Shown here in pieces: positions 1 to 8,388 of a stretch of 64,000 bases of DNA. A program made the position numbers and the translations under genes. The DNA is from Bradyrhizobium arachidis. Lineage in GTDB: Bacteria > Pseudomonadota > Alphaproteobacteria > Rhizobiales > Xanthobacteraceae. The stretch is taken from contig NZ_CP030050.1 of assembly GCF_015291705.1 (NCBI RefSeq), forward strand, positions 1,736,001-1,800,000, given 5' to 3'. Below the pieces are notes generated by a model. That model searched no databases and was not told the DNA's origin. It was given only the letters and a program-made list of their open reading frames with translations. Each line of letters begins with the position of its first letter. Positions within the stretch are counted from its first letter, which is position 1.

Positions 1-1203
1 ATGTTCGCGAGAGAGCCGTTGAACGCAACCTCAATATAGCCCGCTTTTGCTTCTCTCATGAACCTGCGCCTGTGCTGTGTCTTCCCATCCAAGTCACGAG
101 CACAATCGCTGCAACAGAGATGATCGCCATGCCTCAGATAATCCGGCCTGTGCCGCTCCAGCACGGCGTCTCTGCTCGCCTGAGGGCGTAAGCTGCGGCG
201 GCGGACTGCAGATCTGTGTTAAGATCAGAGGCTTCTTGAGCATCTCCGCGCCGCGACGATCGTGACAGTCGGACGCTGCCCAGTGCGCTTGCCAATGAGA
301 GGCAAAGCGCCTGTCCCTTAGCGCGAGGTTTTCAGCCTGCTTCGCCGGTCCGGCGGCTTCTGCTGAATGTCCAAATGGCGCGGCTTGAGAGGTTTGGCGG
401 TAAAGATGTCGGCTCAGGCCAGAGCTGAATACTGGCTCGGAGCCGGAAATCCGCATCAAGGATCCCACGGCTTTGCTAGCCGATTTGAAGTTTGCGCCGG
501 GAGCCACGGTCATGGCTTCTGCATTCTCGGGTGCGAGCACATCAAAGCCAGATCGATCAGGATGAATCGGATAAATCTCATTGAAACTCTCCCCGCGCTC
601 CTTCCTTGGCGGCGACTGGTTGATTCCTACCCAGCAATCCGCGTGCCGTTTCAAGGAATTTCTGCGCGTCTTGCGGCAAGCGAGGTTTTGTATCGGTCTT
701 CACCCGACGTCTTAAGTCGCCGCATCTTATTGTAGGACTGTGGACGCTCGCGTCGCCATGCGCACATGTAGGAGCTACCACATGGAAGCTGAGGATGATC
801 CGTCGCCTTTTGGATTGGGGATGGTGCTGTGGCGAACATGAGCGTAAAACTCTTCAATGAGGGACAAGTGCATGCCATCCGATCTGGCGCACGTTCCGAT
901 CTGTGCGGAGGAGAAGGTCGGGGGCCGGGCGCTTGAAAAAAGGGCTGATGTGAGATGATATGCGGTGCCCGCGAGCTACGGCAGAACGTCTTGCTAGCAG
1001 CACGGGTTACGGACATATTTCAGGGCGCGCGGGCCTTCGTCGACTCGCGAGTCGACGAAGGATTGAGCTGCCCAAGATGGGATGATTTGACCTGCCCCTA
1101 AGGAACTCTGGCGTCGGCGACGAACGGGTTGGGGCTCGCCCGCAATTTGGGGCCTGCTGAATGCTCCAGCTTGGACCGCATAGCGTGTCGCTATCCTGAA
1201 GGC
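1..1203. other. Intergenic / remnant region, no convincing gene
   Basis: Open frames here overlap on both strands and none has a recognisable family, a good ribosome site and codon use together. The minus frame around 640-300 reads protein-like for about 60 residues but has no plausible start, so it may be a gene remnant. A 23-codon minus-strand frame beginning near 586 has a strong GGGGAG ribosome site, but its product is not recognisable. The only clear structure is the perfect palindrome listed separately. Confidence 0.4.
1034..1061. repeat. Perfect 28-bp palindrome
   Basis: Both 14-base halves (CCTTCGTCGACTCG and its reverse complement) match without a mismatch, centred between 1047 and 1048. 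There is no loop spacer and no T-run on either side, so it does not look like a classic terminator. It lies about 140 bp beyond the stop codon of the cytochrome c peroxidase gene. It could be a binding site for a dimeric protein or a cruciform-forming element. Confidence 0.8.
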
Positions 1204-2274
1204 CTATTTGTCTAAGGAGGGCTTTGGCGTTGCAATGGTGCGCGTGGGCAGTATCGGGTACTCGATCTTCGGCAGCTGTCCGGTGAGCGAATTCAGAAAG
1301 GCGACAATTTCGTCAGTTTCTTCATCGCTGAGCTCTGCTCCAAGCTGAACCTCACTCATCACGCCGACCGCTTGCTTAAGACTCCAAACCTGACCAGAAT
1401 GAAAGTAGGGCGGACGCAATGCGACGTTGCGCAACGGCGCCGAGCGGAAAACATACTCGTCGCCGAGGTCCTTGGTGACGGCAAAACGGCCTTTGTCCTC
1501 CTTTGGAAGCTGGCTTTCGGCTGGCCTTTTGATGATGCCGAAGCGAAAATAATCCTGTCCGCCGACGTTGATTCCGTTGTGACAAGAGGAGCATCCCTTT
1601 TCGATGAATAGCTTTAGCCCGGCTTTCTGCTGATCGTTGAGAGCATACTCATCGCCCTCGAGGTACTGATCGAAGGGGGCGTGGGGAGTAATCAAGGTCG
1701 CTTCGAAAGCCTCGATGGCCTTGGCGAAGTTTTCAAACGTAAGGGGCACCGCTTCGTTGGGAAAAGCCTTACTGAACATAACGACATAATCGGTCATTGA
1801 ATTCAATGTGCTGAGTACGCGATCGGCCGTCGCATTCATTTCGACGCTGGCCTGGACAGGGCCTGCTGCCTGCGCCTTGAGATCCGCCGCTCGCCCATCC
1901 CAGAACTGCGCCACGTTGAAGACTGCGTTATAGACTGTTGGCGCACGACGAGACCCCAGCTGCCAGCGATGACCAATCGATCTCGGGCCGGCATCTACCC
2001 CGCCCGTCCCAAGGTTATGACACGTGTTGCAGCTGATAACTCCGCTTGCAGATAGCCTCGAATCGAAAAACAAGGATTTGCCAAGCGTGACCTTTTCATG
2101 GGTGATAGGATTGTCCTTCACCGCTGGAACGACTGAGGGAATCGGCTTGAAAATCCGCTTGGCGGCGCGCATCAGATCCTCATTGGCGCCGGCTGCTGGG
2201 GAAACCAGAATGGCTGACGCCACAACACTTAACCTGCAGGCCCTGGAAAGCTCGCTTAACACTATTGTCCTCAT
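1204..2274 (-). CDS. Di-haem cytochrome c peroxidase / MauG family
   Basis: A periplasmic di-haem c-type protein of 356 residues. Family members reduce hydrogen peroxide with electrons from small cytochromes c, and MauG relatives oxidise protein substrates. Two CxxCH haem motifs are visible: CNTCH, about residue 82, followed by NLGTGG, and CSSCH about residue 228. The N-terminus MRTIVLSELSRACRLS leads into a hydrophobic stretch ending SPAAGA, a Sec signal peptide. A longer frame exists upstream, but the ATG at 2274 gives the signal peptide directly and is preferred. The gene stands alone. Peroxidase versus MauG-like activity cannot be decided by eye. Confidence 0.85.
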   Translation of the reverse strand: MRTIVLSELSRACRLSVVASAILVSPAAGANEDLMRAAKRIFKPIPSVVPAVKDNPITHEKVTLGKSLFFDSRLSASGVISCNTCHNLGTGGVDAGPRSIGHRWQLGSRRAPTVYNAVFNVAQFWDGRAADLKAQAAGPVQASVEMNATADRVLSTLNSMTDYVVMFSKAFPNEAVPLTFENFAKAIEAFEATLITPHAPFDQYLEGDEYALNDQQKAGLKLFIEKGCSSCHNGINVGGQDYFRFGIIKRPAESQLPKEDKGRFAVTKDLGDEYVFRSAPLRNVALRPPYFHSGQVWSLKQAVGVMSEVQLGAELSDEETDEIVAFLNSLTGQLPKIEYPILPTRTIATPKPSLDK

Positions 2275-3172
2275 GTGATGTCTCGCTTTTCTCCTAGATC
2301 CTGGAATCGCAAACATAGCGCTCGGTCCGCGTCCGCCCCCAGAACGACGTGCAGCAGTCAACGAATGGTGTCTTCCGTATGCTAGGCTAGGCTGCACCCA
2401 GGCCGACGCTCCGCCGGTGCTATAGCAACCGGCGTGCCAGGGCCCAAGGGCGAAGCCTGATGGGCTGGTTTCATGCAATTGCGCACTGTGAATTGCAGCG
2501 AGCGGCTTGAGGCTGTCGAATCGACGGTACGTGACGGGTGCGACAAATCATCATCCAGCCACAGGAATCCCGGCCTGTCGGTTCCAAGCCTCCGTGCTTC
2601 TCGGAAACTCACCCGTACGGCACTATTTGACTCTGCAGGTCAGCTGGCTGAAACCGCGAACAAAGCGAGCTGCGCCGGCGCAGCTTGTCGCTGCTCGCCT
2701 CGATGCGTGCGCTTTGAGCCTTCCACCCCCACACTAAGCTAATCGCCACCAACATCGGTGACGTTCCTACCTGAAGGCCGTCAGTCAGGCGTGCAGTTGT
2801 CGGGAGTTCGTCCTACTGCCACCAATGTGGGTAAGCCCGTCTCAGCACGTATTCACACCTGCCGGACGCTCAAAGTGCTTGAATCGACCGTGGCGTCAGG
2901 TTGTAGGCATTGCGAAGCAGAACGCCACCGGGGAGACAGCATCGCCACACATGCTCTAAACGGCCGATCTTGTCGTACCTCCGTCTTCGCAAGAGCGCGT
3001 TGCGCGTGGCGGGACGATGATTCGGAGGCCGTAATCATTGCGGCTGCCCCGCAGCAGGCTCGATCATGGCTGCCGAGGCGCCCAATCCGGCAAACAGATT
3101 TCGCTCGCGGGGCAAAGAATAATAGTGAAGGATATGCGGCTTAAGACAGGTTTGGTGAATCAAGAGCGACGA
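2275..3172. other. Intergenic region without supported genes
   Basis: This 0.9-kb stretch separates the peroxidase from the small Cys-rich gene. Several overlapping short frames occur on both strands, but none resembles a known protein or has matching start signals. No box or terminator was recognised. Confidence 0.4.
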
Positions 3173-3496
3173 ATGAGCTGGATTTGCAATGCGCATTGCT
3201 GTGCATCCGCCCTCGCTGCGATCGTGATCGCGATCGCAGCCACGTGGTGCACAGAACAAGCTCGTGCGCGAGATCGTGGGGCCGAGCAAGTCTTAATGTC
3301 ATGCAGACTAGACGTGATGCGCTTCTGTGACCGCTTTAGAGGGCCTCGCGATGTGGAGGTAGCCATCTTTTGCCTTAGGGACAATTTCAACAATTTACGC
3401 GGCGAATGCCGCCGCATGATGCCAATTGCGGCGGAGAGAAACGAAGGACCAAGACGGCGTCTCAATAGGCTTCCGGTCGTCCTCCATCGAGAGTGA
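3173..3496 (+). CDS. Small secreted Cys-rich protein, GLG1-like repeat
   Basis: A 107-residue protein with an apparent Sec signal peptide: MSWICNAHCC, then an Ala/Ile-rich hydrophobic segment ending near TEQARA. The mature part holds four cysteines in the spacing C-x8-C-x15-C-x10-C, within SCRLDVMRFC and FCLRDNFNNLRGEC. This resembles the cysteine-rich GLG1-type repeat found in small rhizobial exported proteins. An alternative in-frame ATG lies at 3134 with AAGGA just before it. The role is unknown; export to periplasm or outside is inferred. Confidence 0.55.
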   Translation: MSWICNAHCCASALAAIVIAIAATWCTEQARARDRGAEQVLMSCRLDVMRFCDRFRGPRDVEVAIFCLRDNFNNLRGECRRMMPIAAERNEGPRRRLNRLPVVLHRE

Positions 3497-4071
3497 AGCG
3501 TCCGAGTGGCAGTTGCAGAAACTGAGCGACAGTGAGGTGTTCAGACCTACGGGCCAGAGTTTGGCCAGCGTGGCCTAAAGTCGATCGGGCTGAAGCATCA
3601 GCCGGCCGCGCCGCAGTTCATCTATCCGGGGGCTGAGCTCCGTGAATCGATTAGCCCCGATCAGCGATCGATGTGCGCCCACGCGTGATACGAGATTGCA
3701 ATGCGCTCTGAACTTCAATTTCGTACTGAAGCAGTTGCGTTCTTCAGCGCTGCAGCGATCCGCCGACTTTGGGCCCGCCGTGAGATTGCCATCGGCTTGG
3801 TCGTAGCTGGTCGGAAGGACAATCTGCGTAACTGCGGTGGTTACGGCAGGACATCTGCAGGAATTCGTGCTGCCCATCAATCTATGGCGTTGTGGTCGGC
3901 AACCAAGTATTTTCCGGCAGGTGGCTAAGTCGGCTATAACTGGCAAAACATCGCCGGAACGTTAGCGTTGGAGGTTGTTCCGTCGTGCTCTTCGTCAGGT
4001 TTCTCAGCTGGAGAATAGCCTGATTTCGACTGCCGGGCTCAAGATACAGATAGAGCAGGAAACCTCTTTTG
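3497..4071. other. Intergenic, possible gene remnant
   Basis: Short frames on both strands only. The minus frame at about 3850-3580 has uniform composition that might be the relic of a mobile-element protein, but no catalytic motif is visible. Nothing can be called. Confidence 0.3.
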
Positions 4072-4371
4072 TTATCCGCCCATCGACTTCCCGAAGGAAC
4101 TGCTTGATGCCATTGCGGCGTTGTCGATGGGTGCTTCAAGGGAATCAGTTTGCCCGATCGTGATGCTCTTGGCCGAATACCGTTTCGGGCTCAAGGTCAA
4201 AGGAAACGCCGTCGACAAGAGCCGTTCAAAGGCAGAAAGTTGTTCAACCAGACGATTCTCAACGGCCTCGCGCTCCGCGCCAGGTAGGTCCGTTTTAAGG
4301 AGTCGACGGCACCGCCAGATTTCGCTCCGCAGCGATCTGATCTCACTTAACGCATCATCAATTGAAGTCAT
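4072..4371 (-). CDS. Hypothetical small protein with N-terminal coiled coil
   Basis: A 99-residue reading frame. Residues 1-55 are charged and heptad-like, starting MTSIDDALSEIRSLRSEIW, with leucines spaced as in a helical hairpin. The C-terminal third is Ser-rich and probably disordered. It starts about 250 bp downstream of the second ParA-like gene on the same strand and could belong to that transcript. The ribosome site is weak and I recognise no family, so it may be spurious. Confidence 0.35.
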   Translation of the reverse strand: MTSIDDALSEIRSLRSEIWRCRRLLKTDLPGAEREAVENRLVEQLSAFERLLSTAFPLTLSPKRYSAKSITIGQTDSLEAPIDNAAMASSSSFGKSMGG

Positions 4372-4618
4372 CACAGATGCTTCGTCCCTGGAGTATCAAG
4401 CATAGCGATGGTCATCGAGCGGCCATTCCTTGGCCCCGCATTCCTGCCGAATAATTGCATCCGAAGACTCGCGACTTTCCCGCCCGTTCGTTCGGTGAGC
4501 AAAGATGCGCAGTCCACTGAAGGGTCGAAAATCGCAATTCATGCGTGCGAGACCGTTGAGAGCGCCATCGAAGACCAACCCATAGGCCGGACGAATAGAT
4601 GGTAGGCAGATCGGAATC

Positions 4619-5338
4619 TCAAGTGGCTCTTGTGCAACGTAGGCTGTCGATATCCGTGCCCCGAGGTCGATAGACCTTTCTCAGCATCACACTCGTATCC
4701 AGATCGCGAAACATGCTGTAGTTCCGTCGAATCCATTGATGCAGCTCGGTGGACCAGTCATTCTCGTTGCGTAGATATCCAGTGAATGAAAAGCCAAGCC
4801 GGTCTATATATCTCTTGAGGAACAGCGGAAGAGCGGGAATCCGAAGCACCCGCTCGCCATCCATCGCTTCAGGTAATTCGCTACGAAGCACGAATTCATT
4901 GTGGACGATGACCAGCGATGCCGCCGGAATTCGCCGCCGCAGCATTTCATAACCGCGAAAGGAGATGCGGTCAGCGCCCGCGATGAAGAGAATGATGGGC
5001 GCGACATAGCAGCGCGCCGTCTCCTTCATGAAGCCGATCTCTTCGCACATCCTGAAGAATTCGTCGAAGGCGTGAAAGCCGAGATCGATTACCTTGGCTA
5101 CCCGGTCGTGGATGATAAGAGGGTCCATCAGCTGCATCTTGCCATAAGTGTCGGTCACATCCGCGGTCTCCGTGATGTTGGGGAGGTAGTCGAGCAACGA
5201 CGGCTCTTTCAAGTTGACATCAAACGACAGTGCTGTGCCATTTTTCAGCAGCAAGAACTCGCTCATGGCCCGAGCGATGAGAGTTTTACCGACCTGCGGG
5301 CTAGGAGAGCAAATGATGTAGATGGGGGTCGCTAACAT
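4619..5338 (-). CDS. ParA/MinD-like P-loop ATPase (second of a pair)
   Basis: A 239-residue cytoplasmic protein with a deviant Walker A loop near the N-terminus (SPSPQVGKTLIA, residues 11-22), in the position used by ParA/MinD/CobQ ATPases. The lysine-rich signature of true ParA (KGGxGKT) is reduced to QVGKT. The following FDVNLKEPSLLDYL matches the region after the first helix in this family. It starts 58 bp after the stop of a better-conserved ParA-like gene on the same strand, so the two probably form an operon and may heterodimerise. No ParB partner or parS-like repeat was found nearby, so a chromosome or plasmid partitioning role is not supported. The partner and function are unknown. 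Confidence 0.6.
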   Translation of the reverse strand: MLATPIYIICSPSPQVGKTLIARAMSEFLLLKNGTALSFDVNLKEPSLLDYLPNITETADVTDTYGKMQLMDPLIIHDRVAKVIDLGFHAFDEFFRMCEEIGFMKETARCYVAPIILFIAGADRISFRGYEMLRRRIPAASLVIVHNEFVLRSELPEAMDGERVLRIPALPLFLKRYIDRLGFSFTGYLRNENDWSTELHQWIRRNYSMFRDLDTSVMLRKVYRPRGTDIDSLRCTRAT

Positions 5339-5396
5339 AGCCGGCAGATCAATTTCGTTTCGTACGTGGGCCCGACCTGAGCTCGCCGATATGCGA

Positions 5397-6146
5397 CTAC
5401 TTCTCGCCGGCCCGGGTGGCGGACTTGGCGCCGGCCAATTCCGTCAAGTTGATGCGATCAAATTCGCTCCAGACATTTGCCAGCCAGTGACGGACGTAGC
5501 CGCGCAGCACGAAGGAGTTGTTCGCGGGTTCATCGTTCCGCCCCTTGTTCGCGACGAAGTCTATGAATGGGACGGATGCGACTTCCACCTGCTCATAAGC
5601 CATCTCGTTAAGCTTCGGTATGACCAACTCAGTCGCATGTTTGATGCGGTGAAAATAGGAATTATAGGTCGCTTGATCCCACTGGAAGAATTGAGTGTCG
5701 TTGATGAAGTTCTTGACTAGGTAGTACTTTGCGCCGTTCATGAAGGTCGCGGTCTCCGCGATCTCGTCTAACGAAGCGATGGATGATCCCAGGATATGGA
5801 ACACCGCGAACGTTATCTGGCCAGACCGCGCCGAGTCCAGAAATCCGATGTCGCGCAAGGAAGCCAGCGCGGAGGACAGTAAGCCTGCGCGAGCATCAAT
5901 GACAGTAACGGACAGCCCTGAGTTCAGGGTATCGAAGATCTTCATCTGGTCCGCTGTCACCGTCATGTCAACGATCTCGGTGATCTCGGGATAAAAGCGC
6001 TTCAGCGTTCCCCGAGGCGACTCCGTGTCGAATGCGCGTGTTTGCACGTTGTTGACGCTGAAGTAGTCCAGTAGCGTTCGTGATACGGTCGTTTTGCCGA
6101 CTCCTCCCTTGTCCGCACCTACCACAATTACAACTGGCTTCACCAT
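5397..6146 (-). CDS. ParA-family ATPase (first of a pair)
   Basis: A 249-residue protein with the deviant Walker A motif GADKGGVGKTTVS at about residues 10-22, typical of ParA/MinD ATPases. These dimerise on ATP and position DNA, protein clusters or secretion and conjugation machines. The downstream FDTESPRGTLKRF fits the switch region and VTVIDARAG fits Walker B. The start is the ATG at 6146, which has AGGAG six bases upstream; an upstream in-frame GTG at 6164 lacks this. It is followed by the second ParA-like gene. Orphan ParA proteins in symbiosis islands often have no known cargo, and none is evident here. Confidence 0.7.
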   Translation of the reverse strand: MVKPVVIVVGADKGGVGKTTVSRTLLDYFSVNNVQTRAFDTESPRGTLKRFYPEITEIVDMTVTADQMKIFDTLNSGLSVTVIDARAGLLSSALASLRDIGFLDSARSGQITFAVFHILGSSIASLDEIAETATFMNGAKYYLVKNFINDTQFFQWDQATYNSYFHRIKHATELVIPKLNEMAYEQVEVASVPFIDFVANKGRNDEPANNSFVLRGYVRHWLANVWSEFDRINLTELAGAKSATRAGEK

Positions 6147-6954
6147 GGAAATCTCCTGAGACACTTGCTATTGCCGCGCGCAAATTGCGCAACCGGCGCG
6201 TCTCTGCTTTGGGTGCGAACATGGCAGAAAGAAGGGGCAATGACTCTTCGGACGCGAGAGCTCTTCAACCGATGAACATTGTCAACATCAAGCGAGTGAC
6301 GTCCTTAGATGGCAACGACAACGCACACCGCGAATGGGGAGTGAATCACTTGTGGTGGTGATCTACGTGAGGTTTGTAAGCGGCTGAAAAGGCGCCAAGA
6401 ACCAGCGGTATGCCTGCGGTCGTCGCATCGCCATAGGTTATCTATCGACGCCGCTATCTAGATCGGCATAAAGCAACCGAATCTTACGTAGCGTCAGATT
6501 GCGAGCTCAGCGAAGAGTAAAGGCGGTGTTACGCGGTACGACTATGGCTTGGACAATCATCAAAGGGTCTGCTGGATCAGATCGTCGTCTTTTCGGCAGA
6601 CAAGTACTGAGATGATCCTGAAAATCCGGCCATCGCTGGTTGGGCTGGAAATGAAAAGAATTAGGGCAAGCCATTTAGTAAGCGGTTATCTCCACGTCCG
6701 AGCTATTGCCCAATGGCAGGACGACAGTGCCTCAACTTAGTCTTCGCGGAGCCCCGATTTCTATCTTGCATTTGGTTGTCCTAAAGACTTCAACCCGGAC
6801 TGCTTGTTTGGCAACGCGCTTGAGCAAAAACGGTGCTTGAGCGGCCGCATGGTAACTGTCCACGAGCGAATATCTCTGCAGGCTGAAGCCGGTGGTTAGA
6901 CCCAGTCTGCGCGCAACAGCCAGGGGCTTGCCAAGCGCCTGGGCTGCTAGAACG
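6147..6954. other. Intergenic region, nothing supported
   Basis: About 0.8 kb upstream of the ParA-like operon and downstream of the M16 peptidase operon. Only short unconvincing frames occur. It must hold the ParA operon promoter, but I recognise no box. Confidence 0.4.
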
Positions 6955-8388
6955 TCAATTCGGTGGAGCCGTCGGGGCGGCGTCTAGTTGCTGAGCGCCT
7001 GGCGGAGGTGTGATCGCCGGTGGCATGGTGGTCGGTTGCGCTGCGTCCCTGGGGGAGCGGCCGACGATAATTGTGAGCAGACCATCGCCCCACAACCGCC
7101 GTGCCGCTCTCTTGGCGTCCGCCAACGTCACCCCATCGACCACGGCGTTGTGCTTTTCGAAATAGTCGATGGGCAGCTTGTCAAGCTGCTGCTGCTGCAG
7201 CGTCCGCGCAAGCTTTGATGATGTGTTGAGAGCCAGTATTTGCGACCCTTTCAGGTAGGACTTTGCATCATCGAGTTCCTGCTGAGTGGGTCCCTCCTCG
7301 GCGATGTCGCGGACCTGCTTCTCGATTTCTTCGACCGTTTCGTCGGCACGATCGGCGCAGGTGCCACTATTCCCGAGAAACATGGCTGAATGATCCAGCC
7401 AGACCAGGTTCTCACGAACCGAATAGGCTAGTCCGCGTTTCTCGCGGACTTCGCGGAACAGACGCGACGTCAGGCCGGCGCCGCCGAGGATGTGGTTGAC
7501 GACATAGGCTGCCATGAAATCGGGCTCGCTGCGACGGAAGGCTGGACCGCCAAAAGTCACAACTGTCTGCGGCACGTCGAGCGGAATAAAGAGCCGCCGT
7601 GGCGGCTTTGCTGCAACGACTTCAGGAACCGGCGCCGCTTCCGCTTCGGTCGGCAGGCTGCCAAAGGTCTTGTCGAGCAGTTTGCAGAGGACCTCTGGAC
7701 GGACGTCGCCGACAACCGCAAGTTTGAGAGTGTCTTTTGCGATCACGCGCCGGGCATAGCCCTTGAGATCCGCGATCTCGATCTTCGGCACGCTCTCCAG
7801 CGAGCCCCCGGCTGGGCGAGCATAAGGATGATCGCTAAAGGCGACTTCGAGGAACTTGAGATGGGCTAGAGACGAAGGATCGGTCGAGTCGTGCCGAAGG
7901 CGCGCAAGCACAGTGGCACGGATCCGTTCGACGTCAGTCGCGTCGAAACGGGGGGAGGTTAGCGCCATCCGTAAAAGGTCGAAGGCTTCGTCTGCGTTGT
8001 CCTTGAGCGTGCGCAAGGAACCTCGGAAGTGATCATGGGTCGAGTGAAAATGCAGATCAATGGCACGATGGTCGAGCCGCTCATGGAAGGTCTTGAAGTC
8101 AAGCCCGGCGGAACCTTCCTTGAGCAGGCCAGCGACCATGTGGCTCACGCCAGGTTTTTGTTCGGGGTCCTGAGTCGCGCCGCCGGTGAAGGCAAATTCC
8201 ATCGCGATCAACGGGACAGTGGAATCCTGCACGAACCAGGCTTCTATACCGCACGACGAAACCAGACGCTTGATCCCGGTCCGGGCAAGCGTCCTCGTGG
8301 CGGCAAGCGAATTGGGCGAAGCGAGCATCGCGATTGAGAGCGAGGCTCCCCCGAGGAGGATCTCACGTCGTGTGCAAGGATGGATCAT
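6955..8388 (-). CDS. M16-family peptidase-like subunit, non-catalytic
   Basis: A 477-residue member of the M16 (pitrilysin/processing peptidase) family that has lost the zinc motif: where active members have HxxEH this protein reads GVSHMVAGLLKEG. Such subunits pair with a catalytic homologue, as in bacterial two-subunit M16B enzymes. The N-terminus MIHPCTRREILLGG followed by a hydrophobic stretch ending LAA looks like a Tat (twin-arginine) signal, so it is probably periplasmic. Its ATG at 8388 overlaps the stop codon of the upstream catalytic gene (TAATG), indicating translational coupling. The last 30 residues are Pro/Ala-rich. Substrate unknown. Confidence 0.8.
   Translation of the reverse strand: MIHPCTRREILLGGASLSIAMLASPNSLAATRTLARTGIKRLVSSCGIEAWFVQDSTVPLIAMEFAFTGGATQDPEQKPGVSHMVAGLLKEGSAGLDFKTFHERLDHRAIDLHFHSTHDHFRGSLRTLKDNADEAFDLLRMALTSPRFDATDVERIRATVLARLRHDSTDPSSLAHLKFLEVAFSDHPYARPAGGSLESVPKIEIADLKGYARRVIAKDTLKLAVVGDVRPEVLCKLLDKTFGSLPTEAEAAPVPEVVAAKPPRRLFIPLDVPQTVVTFGGPAFRRSEPDFMAAYVVNHILGGAGLTSRLFREVREKRGLAYSVRENLVWLDHSAMFLGNSGTCADRADETVEEIEKQVRDIAEEGPTQQELDDAKSYLKGSQILALNTSSKLARTLQQQQLDKLPIDYFEKHNAVVDGVTLADAKRAARRLWGDGLLTIIVGRSPRDAAQPTTMPPAITPPPGAQQLDAAPTAPPN

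Noticed and set aside
1307-1335. CGTCAGTTTCTTCATCGCTGAGCT resembling a tts box
   Set aside because: It lies inside the cytochrome peroxidase coding sequence and the spacing between the half motifs is wrong.
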